64,000 bases of DNA from Streptomyces sp. NBC_00569 (GCF_036345255.1 NZ_CP107783.1:8549001-8613000); one strand, 5' to 3'; positions 50,648-59,131 are shown, counted from the first letter of the stretch. Notes: generated by a model from the sequence alone, not told the origin. Numbers and translations: made by a program.

Positions 50648-51334
50648 ATGACCCTCCACCTCACCGTGTCCGACGAGGTACGGACCCTCGCACCCGAGTT
50701 CCGGCACGTCGCCATCGAGGCGTACGGGCTGGTCAACACCCCGAGCGGAGAAGGGACCTCGGCCCTCCTCGACGACGCCGCACGCCGCCTCGCCGCGCGC
50801 CTCGACGGACGCGCCCCGCACGAGGACCCGCACATGGAGGCCTGGCGCGCCGCCTACACGGCCTTCGGCGCCAAGCCCTCCCGTACCCGCAACTCCGCGG
50901 AGGCACTGGCCAAGAGGGCCCTCGCGGACGGCGGGCTGCCGCGGATCAACACTCTGGTCGACGTCTACAACGCGATCAGCGTGGCCCATCTGATCCCGGT
51001 CGGCGGCGAGGACCTGGACCACATCAAGGGAGGGATGCGCCTCGTCAGGGCCACCGGCGAAGAGGGCTTCGCCACCGTGGCCGGGGGAGCGGACGTCGTG
51101 GAACACCCCGACGCGGGCGAGGTCGTCTGGTGCGACGACGACGGCGTGACCTGCCGCCGCTGGAACTGGCGCCAGGGCACGCGCACGCGCCTCACCGAGG
51201 AATCGGTCAACGCGCTCTTCCTGCTGGAGGCGATGGGGCCGCACTGCGACGTGGCGGCGGCCGGCACCGAACTCGCCGAACTCCTGGAGAAGTTCAGCCC
51301 CGGCGCGCGGATCACCGTCCACGCACCGGAGTAG
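50648..51334 (+). CDS. B3/B4 tRNA-editing-domain-like protein
   Basis: 228 residues from ATG 50648 with AAGG upstream. Stand-alone B3/B4 domain of phenylalanyl-tRNA synthetase beta subunit: MEAWRAAYTAFGAKPSRTRN, LPRINTLVDVYNAISVAHLI, PVGGEDLDHIKGGMRLVRA, EVVWCDDDGVTCRRWNWRQG. In the synthetase this domain hydrolyses mischarged Tyr-tRNAPhe; free-standing versions are untested and may deacylate tRNAs or bind other ligands. Confidence 0.87.
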   Translation: MTLHLTVSDEVRTLAPEFRHVAIEAYGLVNTPSGEGTSALLDDAARRLAARLDGRAPHEDPHMEAWRAAYTAFGAKPSRTRNSAEALAKRALADGGLPRINTLVDVYNAISVAHLIPVGGEDLDHIKGGMRLVRATGEEGFATVAGGADVVEHPDAGEVVWCDDDGVTCRRWNWRQGTRTRLTEESVNALFLLEAMGPHCDVAAAGTELAELLEKFSPGARITVHAPE

Positions 51335-51374
51335 ACGCACCGCGGCGGGCCCGCGGCACGTCTGCAGTACCGAT

Positions 51375-52103
51375 TCAGCGCGCCTCGGCGGCCTTCACCT
51401 CTGCCGCGGTGGGCGCGGTGCCGCCGAGGTGCGCGGGCATCCACCAGGTGTCGTCCGGACCCTTGGGACGTACGGGGTACGCGCGCTGCGCCGCTTCGAG
51501 AAGCTCCTGCACGCGCTCGCGCAGCCGCCGCGTGATCGCACCGGCGAACTGGTCGCGCGGGGCCTCCATCGGCTCGCCGACCCGGATCGTGATCGGGATG
51601 TGATGACGCTTGAAGTTCTTCGGGTGGCCCTTCGTCCACAGACGCTGGGTACCCCACAGCGCCATGGGGATCAGCGGCACACCGGCCTCCTGGGCCAGGC
51701 GCGCGGCGCCCGACTTGAAGCTCTTCAGCGTGAACGACTGCGAGATCGTCGCTTCGGGGAACACCCCGATGACCTGACCGGAGCGCAGCGAGTCGAGGGC
51801 GTGCGCATACGCGTCCTCGCCCTGCTTCCGGTCCACGGGGATGTGCTTCATGCTGCGCATCAGCGGACCGGAGATCTTGTGCCGGAAGACCGACTCCTTC
51901 GCCATGAAACGCACCAGGCGCTTCTGTGGCAGCGCAGCGAGACCGTCGAAGATGAAGTCCAGGTAGCTGATGTGGTTGCTGACCAGGACCGCGCCGCCGG
52001 AGCGCGGAATGTTCTCCGCGCCCTTGACGTCGATCTTCAGATCGAGCGCCTTGAACATCGTGCGGGCCGCGCCGATGACCGGACGGTAGACGAGCTCTGC
52101 CAT
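51375..52103 (-). CDS. 1-acylglycerol-3-phosphate O-acyltransferase (PlsC-like)
   Basis: 242 residues from ATG 52103. Membrane-associated glycerolipid acyltransferase: HX4D motif in VLVSNHISYLDFIFDGLAAL, FMAKESVFRHKISGPLMR, IPVDRKQGEDAYAHALDSLR, FPEATISQSFTLKSFKSGAA (FPEGT variant with Ala), and VPLIPMALWGTQRLW. Makes phosphatidic acid or acylates a related acceptor. Streptomyces have several paralogues; this one stands alone. Confidence 0.9.
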   Translation of the reverse strand: MAELVYRPVIGAARTMFKALDLKIDVKGAENIPRSGGAVLVSNHISYLDFIFDGLAALPQKRLVRFMAKESVFRHKISGPLMRSMKHIPVDRKQGEDAYAHALDSLRSGQVIGVFPEATISQSFTLKSFKSGAARLAQEAGVPLIPMALWGTQRLWTKGHPKNFKRHHIPITIRVGEPMEAPRDQFAGAITRRLRERVQELLEAAQRAYPVRPKGPDDTWWMPAHLGGTAPTAAEVKAAEAR

Positions 52104-52278
52104 GGAGGGGGAGGACCCTTCATCTCTGCCTGGGGAGGGGGCTCCCGGCGGGAAGTTACGCAGCCGTAGGTTTTGTGGCTAGCGCAGATCGTGCCCCATC
52201 AACGGCTGAGTAGCCAGTCCTGGTTCCGGCAGGGCGCGAGATCCTCGTCACTCCGACGCGGTCTCCGCAACCCGTTGA

Positions 52279-52695
52279 TCAGCCAAATCGTGCCGCGCCA
52301 CGCCGCAGGAGCACGTACATCTCGCATCCCAGGCAGTAGCCGAACACCGAGTTGAGGAACGCCGCCGCCAGCGCGCAGGCCGTCGCCCCGAGCCCCAGCC
52401 AGCCCGGCCCCCACGCCAGACCCACCAGGCCGGCCGAGGCGAAGACGAGCCCGACGAACTGCGCGAACCGCGGCGGCTGCGGGGCCTCGAACTCCGTGGG
52501 CGGCCCGAGCCGAGGCCGCACCGCCGTCCGGAACAGCCACGCGTAGGGAGAGCGCCCCACCCCGCCCGCCGCGCCGAGCGCGAAGCACAGCGTCTGCCAC
52601 GCCAGGAGCCAGGCGCTGCCCGTGACGAGCACCAGGGCCAGTACGACCGTCGTGACCGCGGCGCCGAACCGCGGCCCTCTCACATCGATGTCCAT
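52279..52695 (-). CDS. DUF4395 membrane protein
   Basis: 138 residues from ATG 52695 (ATG 52713 possible). Four membrane helices: AAVTTVVLALVLVTGSAWLL, WQTLCFALGAAGGVG, FAQFVGLVFASAGLVGLAWG, and CALAAAFLNSVFGYCLGCEM. The closing CLGCEMYVLLRR has a CxxC pair suited to thiol chemistry. Divergent from a membrane-anchored thioredoxin, a pairing common in Streptomyces. The 175-bp space to plsC (52104-52278) contains ATCAACGG/CCGTTGAT inverted pieces and no gene I can support. Confidence 0.85.
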   Translation of the reverse strand: MDIDVRGPRFGAAVTTVVLALVLVTGSAWLLAWQTLCFALGAAGGVGRSPYAWLFRTAVRPRLGPPTEFEAPQPPRFAQFVGLVFASAGLVGLAWGPGWLGLGATACALAAAFLNSVFGYCLGCEMYVLLRRGAARFG

Positions 52696-52771
52696 GAACC
52701 CAGCATTCCGCATCGATGCGCCGCGCGGACCCGGGGAATCTTTGCGGTCTCGTGAATGCTGCACTGGAACG

Positions 52772-53179
52772 ATGACCGGACTTGTGGTGTGTGTGGCCGT
52801 GCTCGCCGCGGCGAGCGTCTTCGGGCTGATGCAACGGCGGCGGAGCGGGAGGATGAAGGTGCGGCAGGGCGAAGCGGCTCTCGGGGCGGCGAAGTTGGGC
52901 GAGGAACTGGGGGAGCGGGCCACCCTGTTGCAGTTCTCCAGCGCCTTCTGCGCCCCGTGCCGGGCCACCCGGCGCGTGCTCGGCGAAGTGGCCGAAATGG
53001 TTCCCGGCGTGGCCCACGTGGAGATCGACGCCGAGGACCGGCTCGACCTCGTACGGGAACTCGGCGTCCTCAAGACACCCACCGTGTTCGTCCTCGACGC
53101 GGCCGGACACATCGTCCGTCGCGCCTCCGGCCAGCCGCGCAAGGCGGACGTCATCGCCGCGCTCGGGGAGGCGGTCTGA
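52772..53179 (+). CDS. Membrane-anchored thioredoxin-family protein
   Basis: 135 residues from ATG 52772. N-terminal membrane helix MTGLVVCVAVLAAASVFGLM then a basic stretch and a thioredoxin fold with active site FSSAFCAPCRATRRVL (CAPC instead of CGPC), VAHVEIDAEDRLDLVRELGV and the cis-Pro region LKTPTVFVLDAAG. The positive residues after the helix suggest the domain is cytosolic. Divergent from DUF4395, with 76 bp between starts. Confidence 0.9.
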   Translation: MTGLVVCVAVLAAASVFGLMQRRRSGRMKVRQGEAALGAAKLGEELGERATLLQFSSAFCAPCRATRRVLGEVAEMVPGVAHVEIDAEDRLDLVRELGVLKTPTVFVLDAAGHIVRRASGQPRKADVIAALGEAV

Positions 53180-53262
53180 CGGGTGGTGACCCCGTGGTGA
53201 CGCTTCTCCCAGATGGCGGGACGCCCTTGACTGCACGCACCACCTATCGTCAGCCTGACTGT

Positions 53263-53343
53263 ATGCCGACGGAACTCCTTCTCTTCGAGCGTGTCCATGT
53301 GGACCTCGCCCGCTGCGCGAGTGCGCGCTGTCCCAGCTCCTGA
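53263..53343 (+). CDS. Leader peptide (sulfur/cysteine-type attenuator uORF)
   Basis: 26 residues: MPTELLLFERVHVDLARCAS then ARCPSS, stop TGA at 53341. The RVHVDLxRxASAxC pattern is that of the actinobacterial 'putative leader peptides' found before sulfur-assimilation genes, where Cys codons near the end are thought to sense cysteine supply. It ends 46 bases before the flavin reductase start. Confidence 0.75.
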   Translation: MPTELLLFERVHVDLARCASARCPSS

Positions 53344-53389
53344 GCAGCCACGGACCCCGCTCGCACCCCTCCGGCAGAAGGACAACTCC

Positions 53390-53896
53390 ATGACGGCCAC
53401 GCCCGATCTCCGCACCGCCACCGCCGCATCGCCCGACCTGCTGCGCTCGGTCTTCCGGCAGCACGCGGCCGGAGTCGCCGTGATCACCGCCCGGGGCGCC
53501 GCCCCCGTGGGCTTCACCGCCACCTCCCTGACGTCGGTGTCGGCCGAGCCTCCCGTCATCTCGTTCGGCATCGGCCTGGGCGCCTCCAGCTGGCCCGTCG
53601 TCTCCGAGGCCGAACATGTCGGCGTGCACATACTCGGCGAGCACCAGCGGGATCTGGCCGCCACGTTCGCGAAGAGCGGCGCCGACCGCTTCGGGGAGCC
53701 CACGGGCTGGCACGAGGGCCCGGAGGGTGTGCCCGTACTCGACGGCGTCCTGGCCTGGTTGGTGTGCCGGGTGATCGTGCGCGTGCCCGCCGGAGACCAC
53801 CGCATCGTGCTCGCCGAGGCCGTCGCCGGGGACCCCGCGGGGACCGGTCGGCCGCTCGTCTACCACCAGGGCCGCTTCAACGGTCTGCGCGACTAG
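53390..53896 (+). CDS. Flavin reductase-family FMN-binding protein
   Basis: 168 residues from ATG 53390, GAAGGA seven bases upstream. Flavin-reductase-like split barrel: LRSVFRQHAAGVAVITARGA, VGFTATSLTSVSAEPPVISF (FMN phosphate-binding TATS), HVGVHILGEHQRDLAATFAK, DHRIVLAEAVAGDPAG. Such enzymes supply reduced flavin to two-component monooxygenases such as SsuD. The cysteine-type leader upstream points to a role in organosulfur use (inference). No monooxygenase partner adjoins. Confidence 0.9.
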   Translation: MTATPDLRTATAASPDLLRSVFRQHAAGVAVITARGAAPVGFTATSLTSVSAEPPVISFGIGLGASSWPVVSEAEHVGVHILGEHQRDLAATFAKSGADRFGEPTGWHEGPEGVPVLDGVLAWLVCRVIVRVPAGDHRIVLAEAVAGDPAGTGRPLVYHQGRFNGLRD

Positions 53897-53908
53897 GATC
53901 ACAGTTCA

Positions 53909-53916
53909 AAGCGCTT
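53909..53916. promoter_or_regulatory. AAGCGCTT palindrome upstream of etfB
   Basis: Perfect 8-bp palindrome within CAAAGCGCTTGCTTAG, about 150 bp upstream of etfB. A GC hairpin, CGGGGCG/CGCCCCG at 53962-53980, follows. Similar AGCGCTT-centred sites are bound by TetR regulators of fatty-acid oxidation in actinomycetes; that link is inference. Confidence 0.4.
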
Positions 53917-54064
53917 GCTTAGCGGGCAGATGCTGGGTGTACTGACGAGTAATATTTCGTTCGGGGCGCGGGCCGCCCCGACCGGGAGAGTCCGCTTCGG
54001 ACGCCTATGCTGCCTGCAGGGAGCAAGGCCGCCCAGTAAAGACGATTGCAGTAGGAGAGCCGGC

Positions 54065-54850
54065 GTGAGCTTGAGGATCGTTGTCACCGTGAAGTATGTG
54101 CCGGACGCGACGGGGGACCGGCATTTCGCTGATGATCTGACGGTGGACCGTGATGATGTGGACGGTCTGTTGTCGGAGCTGGACGAGTACGCGGTCGAGC
54201 AGGCGTTGCAGATCGCGGACGGGGCGGACGATGCGGAGATCACCGTGTTGACGGTGGGTCCGGAGGACGCGAAGGACGCGTTGCGCAAGGCGTTGTCGAT
54301 GGGCGCGGACAAGGCGATCCATGTCGAGGACGACGATCTGCACGGCACGGACATCGTGGGCACGTCGCTGGTGCTGGCGAAGGCGATCGAGAAGGCCGGT
54401 TTCGATCTGGTCGTGTCCGGTATGGCGTCGACGGACGGCACGGCGGGTGTGGTGCCGGCGCTGCTCGCGGAGCGGCTGGGTGTGCCGCAGGTGACGCTGC
54501 TGTCGCAGGTGTCGGTCGAGGGCGGTGTGGTGAAGGGCCGTCGTGACGGTGACACCGCCTCGGAGCAGGTGGAGGCCTCGCTGCCGGCGGTGGTGTCGGT
54601 GACCGACCAGTCGGGCGAGGCGCGTTACCCCTCGTTCAAGGGGATCATGGCGGCGAAGAAGAAGCCGGTTCAGTCCTGGGACCTGTCGGATCTGGACCTG
54701 GAGGCCGACGAGGTGGGTCTGGCGGGTGCGTGGACGGTCGTGGACGCGGCGGCCGAGCGTCCGGCGCGCAGCGCGGGCACGATCGTCAAGGACGAGGGCG
54801 AGGGCGGCAAGCAGCTCGCCGAGTTCCTCGCGGGCCAGAAGTTCATCTAG
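54065..54850 (+). CDS. etfB: Electron transfer flavoprotein subunit beta
   Basis: 261 residues from GTG 54065 with AGGAGA upstream. IVVTVKYVPDATGDRHFADD, DEYAVEQALQIADGADDAEI, the ADP/AMP-binding LRKALSMGADKAIHVEDDDL and VVSGMASTDGTAGVVPALLA, then GIMAAKKKPVQSWDLSDLDL. With EtfA it carries electrons from acyl-CoA and related dehydrogenases to the quinone pool. Third codon positions use noticeably more T and plain G (ggt, gat, ttg) than the neighbours, a usage often seen in highly expressed or conserved genes here. Confidence 0.96.
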   Translation: MSLRIVVTVKYVPDATGDRHFADDLTVDRDDVDGLLSELDEYAVEQALQIADGADDAEITVLTVGPEDAKDALRKALSMGADKAIHVEDDDLHGTDIVGTSLVLAKAIEKAGFDLVVSGMASTDGTAGVVPALLAERLGVPQVTLLSQVSVEGGVVKGRRDGDTASEQVEASLPAVVSVTDQSGEARYPSFKGIMAAKKKPVQSWDLSDLDLEADEVGLAGAWTVVDAAAERPARSAGTIVKDEGEGGKQLAEFLAGQKFI

Positions 54851-54911
54851 CCCCGCCCGTCCCATCGCCCCCTTAGCCCTCATCTTTCGCACGCAGGAGA
54901 GAAGAAGTCCC

Positions 54912-55874
54912 ATGGCTGAAGTTCTGGTCTACGTCGATCACGTGGACGGTGCCGTCCGCAAGCCCACCCTGGAGCTGCTGACGCTGGCCCGCCGCATCGG
55001 TGAGCCCGTCGCGCTGGCGCTGGGTGCGGGTGCCGCCGGCACCGCGGCCGTCCTGGCCGAGCACGGCGCCGTCAAGGTCCTGACCGATGACGCCTCCGAG
55101 TACGCCGACTACCTGGTCGTGCCGAAGGTCGATGCGCTGCAGGCCGCCTACAACGCGGTGTCCCCGGCCGCGGTTCTGGTGCCCTCGTCCGCGGAGGGCA
55201 AGGAGATCGCCGCCCGTCTCGCGGTGCGGATCGGGTCGGGTGTCATCACCGACGCCACCGACCTGCAGGCCGGCGAGCAGGGTCCGGTTGCCACGCAGTC
55301 GGCGTTCGCCGCCTCGTTCACGACCACGTCCCGTGTGGCCAAGGGCACCCCGGTCATCACCGTCAAGCCCAACTCGGCTCCGGTCGAGCCGGCTCCGGCG
55401 GCCGGCACGGTCGAGGCCCTGACCGTGTCCTTCTCCGAGCAGGCGAGGGGCACGAAGGTCGTCTCGCGCACGCCGCGTGAGTCGACCGGGCGTCCGGACC
55501 TGACCGAGGCCGCGATCGTGGTCTCCGGTGGCCGTGGCGTCAACGGCGCGGAGAACTTCGCACTCATCGAGGCCCTCGCCGACTCCCTCGGTGCGGCCGT
55601 GGGTGCCTCGCGTGCCGCGGTGGACGCGGGCTGGTACCCGCACTCCAACCAGGTCGGCCAGACCGGCAAGAGTGTGTCCCCGCAGCTGTACATCGCCAAC
55701 GGTATCTCCGGCGCGATCCAGCACCGGGCCGGTATGCAGACCTCGAAGACCATCGTCGCGGTCAACAAGGACGCCGAGGCCCCGATCTTCGACCTCGTCG
55801 ACTACGGCGTCGTCGGCGACCTCTTCGACGTCGTCCCCCAGCTCACCGAGGACATCAACACCCGCAAGGGCTGA
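54912..55874 (+). CDS. etfA: Electron transfer flavoprotein subunit alpha
   Basis: 320 residues from ATG 54912, 61 bp after etfB. N-terminal VLVYVDHVDGAVRKPTLELL; C-terminal FAD domain with VVSGGRGVNGAENFALIEAL, VGASRAAVDAGWYPHSNQVG, QTGKSVSPQLYIANGISGAI, QHRAGMQTSKTIVAVNKDAE and PIFDLVDYGVVGDLFDVVPQ. Forms the EtfAB heterodimer. No acyl-CoA dehydrogenase or EtfQO gene is near. Ends at a strong hairpin terminator. Confidence 0.97.
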   Translation: MAEVLVYVDHVDGAVRKPTLELLTLARRIGEPVALALGAGAAGTAAVLAEHGAVKVLTDDASEYADYLVVPKVDALQAAYNAVSPAAVLVPSSAEGKEIAARLAVRIGSGVITDATDLQAGEQGPVATQSAFAASFTTTSRVAKGTPVITVKPNSAPVEPAPAAGTVEALTVSFSEQARGTKVVSRTPRESTGRPDLTEAAIVVSGGRGVNGAENFALIEALADSLGAAVGASRAAVDAGWYPHSNQVGQTGKSVSPQLYIANGISGAIQHRAGMQTSKTIVAVNKDAEAPIFDLVDYGVVGDLFDVVPQLTEDINTRKG

Positions 55875-55897
55875 GCTTCTCCGGGCCGGTAACGGTG

Positions 55898-55934
55898 ACG
55901 GGGCCGCGTGGTGATCTTCACCGCGCGGCCCCGT
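55898..55934 (+). terminator. Terminator after etfA
   Basis: ACGGGGCCGCG-T-GGTGA (55898-55914) pairs with TCACC-G-CGCGGCCCCGT (55918-55934) around a three-base loop; one T-G pair. It begins 23 bases after the etfA stop. Confidence 0.85.
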
Positions 55935-55998
55935 TCGCGTACGGGGGACCATTGACGCAGGTGACGAGCACAGATAACTTCGCCATGCGGATTGTTGA

Positions 55999-56013
55999 TT
56001 CCGTGAAGCGGAA
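55999..56013. promoter_or_regulatory. IclR-type palindrome before DUF6986 gene
   Basis: TTCCG-TGAAG-CGGAA, perfect 5-bp arms, 34 bp upstream of the DUF6986 start. IclR regulators such as Streptomyces AllR, which governs allantoin and glyoxylate genes, use TTCC/GGAA inverted repeats; assignment is tentative. Confidence 0.45.
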
Positions 56014-56047
56014 ACTCTGGAACGTCGAGAGTGTGGAGGGTGCAGGA

Positions 56048-57340
56048 ATGGGTCAGCAAGAGAAGGTGGCAACGAGCCTCGCCGGAGCGGTCAGCGAGGG
56101 CATCAGCGCTTCCCTCGCCCCGGTGGACGCGGAGCTGGAGCGCCGCTACCCCGGAGACCCCGGCACCCGGCAGCCCGTCCACACCGTGTACATCCCGGGC
56201 GAGCAGTTCGACGCCGACAGCATCCGTACGTGGGGCGACAAGGCCCTGGCGATGCTCGACGAACACGCCCCGGACGCCGCCTCCTTCGCCGCCGTCCTCG
56301 GCCTGGGCGACGACCTCGCCGAGGCCGTCCACTCGCGCGTACGCGCCAAGCTGGAGCGCGAGCCGGTCGAGGACCTGCGCATCGACTTCGAGGACGGCTA
56401 CAAGGGCGCCGACGAGGACCAGGACGCCGCCCGCGCCGCCCGTCTCGTCGCCGAGGCGTACCAGAACGGCACCGCCGCCCCGTACATGGGCATCCGCATG
56501 AAGTGCATGGAGGAGCCGGTACGCGACCGGGGCATCCGCACCCTCGACATCTTCCTGTCCGGCCTCATGGAGGCGGGCGGCCTTCCCGACGGGCTCGTCC
56601 TCACGCTCCCCAAGGTGACGTACCCGGAGCAGGTCACCGCCATGGTCCGGCTCCTGGAGGCGTTCGAGAAGGCCCACGGCCTCGAGGCGGGGCGCCTCGG
56701 CTTCGAGATCCAGATCGAGACCAGCCAGTCCATCCTCGCCGCCGACGGCACCGCCGCCGTCGCCCGCATGATCGACGCCGCCGAAGGCCGCGCGACCGGA
56801 CTGCACTACGGCACCTTCGACTACAGCGCCTGCCTCGGCGTCAGCGCCGCCTACCAGGCCAGCGACCACCCGGCCGCCGACTACGCGAAGGCCGTCATGC
56901 AGGTGGCCGCCGCCGGCACCGGCGTCCGCGTCTCGGACGGTTCCACCAACGTCCTGCCCGTCGGTACGACCGCGAAGGTCCACGACGCCTGGCGCCTGCA
57001 CTACGGGCTCACCCGCCGTGCCCTGGCCCGCGCCTACTACCAGGGCTGGGACATGCACCCGGGTCACATCCCGACCCGCTACGCCGCGGTCTTCGCCTTC
57101 TACCGCGAGGGCTTCGAGTCGGCCGCCGCGCGCCTGGCCGCCTACGCCGGTCACCACGAGGGCGGCGACGTGGCGGACGAGCCCGCCACCGCCAAGGCGC
57201 TCGCCGGGTATCTGCTGCGCGGCCTGGACTGCGGCGCCCTCGACACCGGAGAGGTCACCCGGATCACCGGCCTCACCCTGGCCCGCCTCCAGGGCTTCGC
57301 GGGCCCGCGCCGTGGCGACCTGACCGCGCAGGAGCGCTGA
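56048..57340 (+). CDS. DUF6986 protein, HpcH/HpaI aldolase-like
   Basis: 430 residues from ATG 56048, GGAGG upstream. TIM barrel of the citrate lyase/malyl-CoA lyase superfamily: EDLRIDFEDGYKGADEDQDA (DFEDG), AAPYMGIRMKCMEEPVRDRG, GLVLTLPKVTYPEQVTAMVR, LGFEIQIETSQSILAADGT (catalytic Glu), ATGLHYGTFDYSACLGVSAA. In other Streptomyces it sits near malate synthase and allantoicase genes, suggesting glyoxylate or ureide metabolism; none is adjacent here. Confidence 0.85.
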   Translation: MGQQEKVATSLAGAVSEGISASLAPVDAELERRYPGDPGTRQPVHTVYIPGEQFDADSIRTWGDKALAMLDEHAPDAASFAAVLGLGDDLAEAVHSRVRAKLEREPVEDLRIDFEDGYKGADEDQDAARAARLVAEAYQNGTAAPYMGIRMKCMEEPVRDRGIRTLDIFLSGLMEAGGLPDGLVLTLPKVTYPEQVTAMVRLLEAFEKAHGLEAGRLGFEIQIETSQSILAADGTAAVARMIDAAEGRATGLHYGTFDYSACLGVSAAYQASDHPAADYAKAVMQVAAAGTGVRVSDGSTNVLPVGTTAKVHDAWRLHYGLTRRALARAYYQGWDMHPGHIPTRYAAVFAFYREGFESAAARLAAYAGHHEGGDVADEPATAKALAGYLLRGLDCGALDTGEVTRITGLTLARLQGFAGPRRGDLTAQER

Positions 57341-57432
57341 CCGTCCCGGTCCCGTCACGCTCATCCGGTCCTGTCACCGCTGCCCCGTAGGCTGTACGCC
57401 ACTGAAACAGGCGTCACAAGGACGGGGCAGCG

Positions 57433-59100
57433 GTGTCTTCGGGGGATCAGGAAGAGACGGGCGGCGGCCGCCTCCTCGCCGGGCGGTACCGGGTGCGGGA
57501 ACAGCTCGGCCGCGGCGGCATGGGAGTCGTGTGGCGCGCGGTCGACGAGGTGCTCGGCCGCGAGGTCGCCCTCAAGGAACTGCGCACCTACTCGGACGCC
57601 GCCGGGTCCGAACTGGCCGACCTGGGCGTGCGGATGCAGCGCGAGGCCCGTGCCGCCGCCCGCGTGCGCCACCCCGGAGTCGTCGCCGTGCACGACGTCA
57701 CGGAGGCCGACGGCCGGCCCCTCATCGTCATGGAGCTCGTCGACGGCCCGTCCCTCGACGACGTGCTGCGTGACCGGGGCCCGCTCGATCCGCGCGAGGC
57801 CGCCGCGATCGGCGCGAAGGTCTTGGACGCTCTCGCGGCCGCCCACCGCGCCGGGGTCCTGCACCGGGACGTGAAGCCGGGCAACATCCTCCTCGACCGC
57901 TCGGGCCGCGTCGTCCTCACGGACTTCGGCATCGCGACGATGGACGACCCCGACGACGGCTGCGCGACCCACCTCACCCGCAGCGGCGAACTGGTCGGCT
58001 CCCTCGACTACTTGGCCCCCGAGCGCGCCCAGGGCCAGGACCCCGGTCCGGCATCCGACGTATGGGCCCTCGGCGCCACGCTGTACGCGGCCGTCGAAGG
58101 AGCCTCGCCCTTCCGGCGTACGTCCACGTGGTCGACCCTCACGGCGATCGTCGTCGAGCCGCTGCCCGAACCCCGGCGGGCCGGCCGCCTCACCCCCGTA
58201 CTCCAGCAGCTGTTGGCCAAGGACCCGCTGGCGCGGCCGGACGCCGAGCGGGCACGGGAGCTTCTCGAAGCGGTCGCCGCGGCACCGGCGGATGTTGCCA
58301 CGGCCGCACTCCGACAGCCGGGGCCGCGCCCCCGGGAGACGACGGTGCGCAACGTGCCGTCCGTGCCGCCGCCCGGCTTCGGGCCGGCGCCGGCCCCGGT
58401 GCACGCCCCGCCGCCGGCCCCCGTGAACGCCCCGGCGCCTGACGAGGCACGCAAGCCCGGCCGTACGCGCGTCCTGCTCGCCGTGGCGGCCGTGATCGCC
58501 GTGCTCGGGGCGGCGGGTGCGACGGTGACAGCGCTCCACGGGTCCGGCGACGAGGGAGACCGGGCCGCTTCAACGGGCTCCGCGGCCACGGGCACGACGG
58601 AACCCGACCGCAGCCGGGGCGCCCTGGACGGCACGGGGAAGTCCTCGGGCCAGGGCCACCAGAAGGCGCGGGAGCCGGACGACGGCAACGCGTCGGAGAA
58701 GCCGGACCCGAAGCCGTCCGCGACCCGGCCCGCGCCCGCCGCCTCCACTCCGGCCGCGCCCCGCCCCACGAAGAGCGGCACCACAGGAGGAGGCGGCGCG
58801 GAGAGCCCGGCACCCGCTCCGGCCTGCCACTCCGCCGGCGGCGGCAAGTACGACTGCACGGTGTGGCGCACGTCCGATTCGTACACCGCCTCCGGGGACC
58901 GCGCGGGCGTCCTGAACGCGGGCATCAACTACTTCTACTGCCAGCAGAACCTGGGCCGCCGTGAGACGTACGGGAAGTGGACGAATGTCTGGTGGGCGAA
59001 GACGGACGACGACAGCGGCAACACGAACGTCTTCGTCAGCGACGTCTACCTCAAGGGCGGCGACAACAACGCGCCGCTCCCCGGGCTCCCCGTCTGCTGA
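57433..59100 (+). CDS. Membrane Ser/Thr protein kinase with extracytoplasmic domain
   Basis: 555 residues from GTG 57433. Pkn-type kinase in residues 17-275: P-loop LGRGGMGVVWRAVDEVLGRE, Lys in VALKELRTY, catalytic VLHRDVKPGNILLD, DFG in VVLTDFGIATMDD, and SLDYLAPERAQG. A Pro/Ala linker follows, then a membrane helix RVLLAVAAVIAVLGAAGATV near residue 360, a Ser/Gly/Pro-rich stalk, and a C-terminal domain with ACHSAGGGKYDCTVWRTSDS and NYFYCQQNLGRRETYGKWTN, not PASTA. The Cys pattern suggests disulfides; ligand unknown. Confidence 0.93.
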   Translation: MSSGDQEETGGGRLLAGRYRVREQLGRGGMGVVWRAVDEVLGREVALKELRTYSDAAGSELADLGVRMQREARAAARVRHPGVVAVHDVTEADGRPLIVMELVDGPSLDDVLRDRGPLDPREAAAIGAKVLDALAAAHRAGVLHRDVKPGNILLDRSGRVVLTDFGIATMDDPDDGCATHLTRSGELVGSLDYLAPERAQGQDPGPASDVWALGATLYAAVEGASPFRRTSTWSTLTAIVVEPLPEPRRAGRLTPVLQQLLAKDPLARPDAERARELLEAVAAAPADVATAALRQPGPRPRETTVRNVPSVPPPGFGPAPAPVHAPPPAPVNAPAPDEARKPGRTRVLLAVAAVIAVLGAAGATVTALHGSGDEGDRAASTGSAATGTTEPDRSRGALDGTGKSSGQGHQKAREPDDGNASEKPDPKPSATRPAPAASTPAAPRPTKSGTTGGGGAESPAPAPACHSAGGGKYDCTVWRTSDSYTASGDRAGVLNAGINYFYCQQNLGRRETYGKWTNVWWAKTDDDSGNTNVFVSDVYLKGGDNNAPLPGLPVC

Positions 59101-59131
59101 CCGCCCGCCGAGGCGTCCGATGGCCCAACTG

